This document shows, piece by piece, positions 13,971-16,279 of a DNA stretch of 16,279 nt. The stretch is from Phycisphaerae bacterium. GTDB taxonomy: Bacteria; Planctomycetota; Phycisphaerae; UBA1845; Fen-1342. Below the pieces are notes generated by a model. It was given only the letters and a program-made list of their open reading frames with translations. It was not told the origin of the DNA and made no database searches. The stretch's first letter is position 1. The number at the start of each line of letters is the position of its first letter. The stretch is from the NCBI GenBank assembly GCA_022842805.1, contig JALHOX010000034.1, forward strand, positions 1 to 16,279. The letters run 5' to 3'. The translations under genes and the position numbers were made by a program.

Positions 13971-16279
13971 CTATCCCCAAACGACCAACCCTTGGTCATA
14001 CCGGTCGACCAGGTCGCTATGGCTCGGCAGCACCCGCACCGCAAAGCCGTGCTGCCCGCTGCCATAGCAGGGGATCGCACCGCTGAATCGCTGCGAGCCG
14101 TCGTCGGCCCCGCCGGCGTGCTGCAGCGCGACCGAGCGACCGCTGACGAATTCGCCCGAGGCGTCGATCGGCCCGTAGTAAACCTCGACCGCGACCGAAT
14201 CGGGCGAGATCGGCCCCAGCGCTACGCGGGCCTCGACCGACAGCTTGTCGCCAACGCGCAACACGCCTCCGTTGGCCGCGCGAACATCCAGCACGCGCAC
14301 GTTGCCCCATCCCGCGCGAATGTCGTCCTTCCACCGCGCCAGGCGACAGGCGCTGCCAAACTCCGATGCCGACATCCGCTGCGTCCGCTGAATCGACGGC
14401 AGATACAAGCGCTCGGCGTATTCGCGCAGCATGCGGTTCGTGCTGTAGATCGGCGAGAGAGTCCGCATCGACTCCTTCACCCGGGTCAGCCACTTGCGCG
14501 GCAGGTCGTCCTCCGTCCGGCGATAGAAGAGCGGGATGATCTCGCGCTCCAGCAGGTTGAAGAGCGACTCGCTTTCGATGTGGTCCTGATATTCGGCGTC
14601 GTCATAGGAGCGGCCGTCGCCGATCGCCCAGCCGTTGCGGCCGTTGTAGGCCTCGGGCCACCAGCCGTCGAGCGTGCTGACATTCAGCGCGCCGTTGGCG
14701 ATCACTTTCATGCCGCTCGTGCCGCTCGCTTCGTGCAGCCGCAGCGGATTGTTCAGCCAAAGGTCCACGCCCTGCACCATCTGCCGCGCCATCGCCATGT
14801 CGTAGTTCTCAAGAAACACGATCCGCCGGCGAAACTCGGGTCGCGCCGCGGCGGCGGCGACCTGTTTGATCAGCTCCTTGCCGGCCCGGTCGGCGGGGTG
14901 CGACTTTCCGGCGAAAATGAACTGCACAGGCTGGCGCGTATTGCTCAGAAGCTCGCGCAAGCGATCCAGATTCTTAAAGAGCAGCGTCGCCCGCTTGTAC
15001 TTCGCAAAACGCCGCGCAAAGCCGATCGTCAGCGCCTCGGGGTCGAGCACTTCTTCCGCCGCCTTCACCTCCGCCGGCGGCGATCCGCGACCCTTCAGCT
15101 GATCGCGCAATCGTCGACGCACTTCGGCGATCAGCCGCTCGCGCTGCCGCACATGCACGCGCCACAGCTCGGCGTCGGGCATTTCGAGGATGCGGTCCCA
15201 CATCGGGTCTTCTTCGTGCATCTCGGCCCAGTTCGGCCCCAGATATTGCTCCAACAGCTCGTTCATCGCCGCGCTGGTCCAACTGCGCGTGTGAATGCCG
15301 TTGGTAATGTGCGTGATCGGCACTTCCTCGCGCGGCAGCCCCGGCCAATAGCTCTGCCACATGCCGCGCGCCACTTCGCCATGCAGCGCGCTGACGCCGT
15401 TGCTGCGAAACGCCGCCCGCAGCGCGAGGATCGGCATGCAATAGGCGCTGTTCGGGTCGCCGACGTACTCGCGTCCGATTGCCAGGAATTCTTCCTGCGT
15501 CAGCCCCAGCTCCGAAGCCAGCCAGCCCAGGTGCTCCGCGACCAGCTGCGGGCTGAAGCGGTCGATGCCCGCCGGCACCGGCGTGTGCGTCGTGAAAATG
15601 TGACCCGCCACCGCCGCTTCGCGCGCCTCGCGATAGGTCAGCGAACGCGACTTCATGATGTGACGAATGCGCTCCAGCGCCAGAAACGCCGCGTGCCCCT
15701 CGTTCATGTGGCAGATGGTCGGCTCCAGCCCCAGCGCCACCAGCGCCCGCAGGCCGCCCACGCCCAGCAGAATCTCCTGGCGAATGCGGACCCGCTCATC
15801 GCCGCCGTAAAGCCGCGACGTAATGCCGCGCAGCTCCGACGGATTCTCCGGGATGTCGGTGTCGAGCAGATAGAGATTGACGCGCCCGACCGCCACCTTC
15901 CAGATGTGCGCCCGCAATACCTGCGAACCGAGCTGAACGCTGATCGCCAGCGCGGCGCCGTCCGCCGAGCGACAGAGCGTCGCCGGCCAATTGTGAAAGT
16001 CGTGCGCCGGATACTCTTCAAGCTGCCAGCCGTCTTCGGTCAACTGCTGCTTGAAGTAGCCCTGGCGATAAGCCAGACCCACCGCGACCAGCGGAATGCC
16101 CAGGTCTGAGGCCGACTTCAGATGATCGCCCGCCAGCACGCCCAGGCCGCCCGAATAGACCGGGATCGACTCATGCAGCCCAAACTCGGCTGAAAAGTAC
16201 GCGATAGAAACCGGCGTCTGCTGGGGGTGCTTTTCGTCAAACCACTTGCGGCCGTTCATGTAGACGTAGAACGAATCCA
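13971..16279 (-). CDS. glgP: Alpha-glucan (glycogen) phosphorylase, 5' partial
   Basis: The reading frame continues past the right edge (codons for DSFYVY precede the ATG at 16259), so the N-terminus, probably a DUF3417 region, is missing. The 769 visible residues match the short alpha-glucan phosphorylase family (TIGR02094 type): AYFSAEFGLHESIPVYSGGL, GDHLKSASDLGIP, then FTTHTPVPAGIDRF, and the PLP-binding lysine in GTSGMK (residue 518 counting from the ATG at 16259), followed by NGALNVSTLDGWWPEAY. The enzyme releases glucose-1-phosphate from glycogen or maltodextrin in the cytosol. The C-terminal 130 residues are beta-rich and end in GQHGFAVRVLPSH...LVVW, typical of this family. No other glycogen gene is in the window. 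Confidence 0.96.
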   Translation of the reverse strand, partial: DSFYVYMNGRKWFDEKHPQQTPVSIAYFSAEFGLHESIPVYSGGLGVLAGDHLKSASDLGIPLVAVGLAYRQGYFKQQLTEDGWQLEEYPAHDFHNWPATLCRSADGAALAISVQLGSQVLRAHIWKVAVGRVNLYLLDTDIPENPSELRGITSRLYGGDERVRIRQEILLGVGGLRALVALGLEPTICHMNEGHAAFLALERIRHIMKSRSLTYREAREAAVAGHIFTTHTPVPAGIDRFSPQLVAEHLGWLASELGLTQEEFLAIGREYVGDPNSAYCMPILALRAAFRSNGVSALHGEVARGMWQSYWPGLPREEVPITHITNGIHTRSWTSAAMNELLEQYLGPNWAEMHEEDPMWDRILEMPDAELWRVHVRQRERLIAEVRRRLRDQLKGRGSPPAEVKAAEEVLDPEALTIGFARRFAKYKRATLLFKNLDRLRELLSNTRQPVQFIFAGKSHPADRAGKELIKQVAAAAARPEFRRRIVFLENYDMAMARQMVQGVDLWLNNPLRLHEASGTSGMKVIANGALNVSTLDGWWPEAYNGRNGWAIGDGRSYDDAEYQDHIESESLFNLLEREIIPLFYRRTEDDLPRKWLTRVKESMRTLSPIYSTNRMLREYAERLYLPSIQRTQRMSASEFGSACRLARWKDDIRAGWGNVRVLDVRAANGGVLRVGDKLSVEARVALGPISPDSVAVEVYYGPIDASGEFVSGRSVALQHAGGADDGSQRFSGAIPCYGSGQHGFAVRVLPSHSDLVDRYDQGLVVWG

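Noticed and set aside
13992..16109. Plus-strand open frame of 705 codons antisense to glycogen phosphorylase
   Set aside because: Same cause: the minus strand encodes a well-recognised enzyme, and the antisense product has no domain and an Arg/His-rich composition.

Overview
The window looks like chromosomal DNA of a GC-rich planctomycete (Planctomycetota, possibly Phycisphaerae). The signs are two adjacent clpP genes, a eukaryotic-like protein kinase with an N-terminal zinc ribbon, a helix-turn-helix/PTS-EIIA fusion with no other PTS gene nearby, and frequent lack of Shine-Dalgarno sites. This placement is inference from gene content; no rRNA, tRNA, CRISPR array or insertion sequence was found.

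Layout from left to right. 1-1375 (minus): 3' truncated Ser/Thr kinase with a TolB-like C-terminal domain, running off the left edge. 1376-1884: AT-richer gap with one plausible plus-strand promoter and two tiny ORFs with Shine-Dalgarno-like sites. 1885-2592 (minus): HTH-EIIA regulator. 2764-4785 (plus): a DUF2075 (Schlafen-group-3-like) helicase with an N-terminal PD-(D/E)XK-type nuclease region, divergent from its left neighbour and flanked by minus-strand housekeeping-type genes; it is the best candidate for an accessory or defence gene. 4949-6951 (minus): a compact probable operon clpP - clpP - lipoprotein. 7108-8973 (minus): acetyl-CoA hydrolase/CoA-transferase fused to a GNAT acetyltransferase. 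9162-10358 (plus): a cysteine-rich, acidic, probably disordered protein of no family I recognise. 10423-13317 (minus): secreted M16 zinc protease. 13535-13897 (minus): MazG-like nucleotide pyrophosphohydrolase. 13971-16279 (minus): alpha-glucan phosphorylase, running off the right edge at its N-terminus.

The genes do not form one pathway. They mix proteolysis (ClpP pair, M16 protease), central carbon and storage metabolism (glycogen phosphorylase, CoA-transferase), signalling (kinase, EIIA regulator) and nucleotide-pool cleaning (MazG). The two convergent junctions (4786-4948 and 10359-10422) each hold a perfect 9-bp GC stem-loop without a T-run, and a related hairpin touches the stop codon at 1885.

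Most worth following up: (1) the second ClpP has Asn where the catalytic Asp should be, beside a ClpP with an intact triad; (2) the 25-cysteine acidic orphan at 9162-10358; (3) the nuclease-helicase at 2764-4785; (4) the kinase that joins a degenerate zinc ribbon, a kinase domain and a TolB-like domain in one chain.
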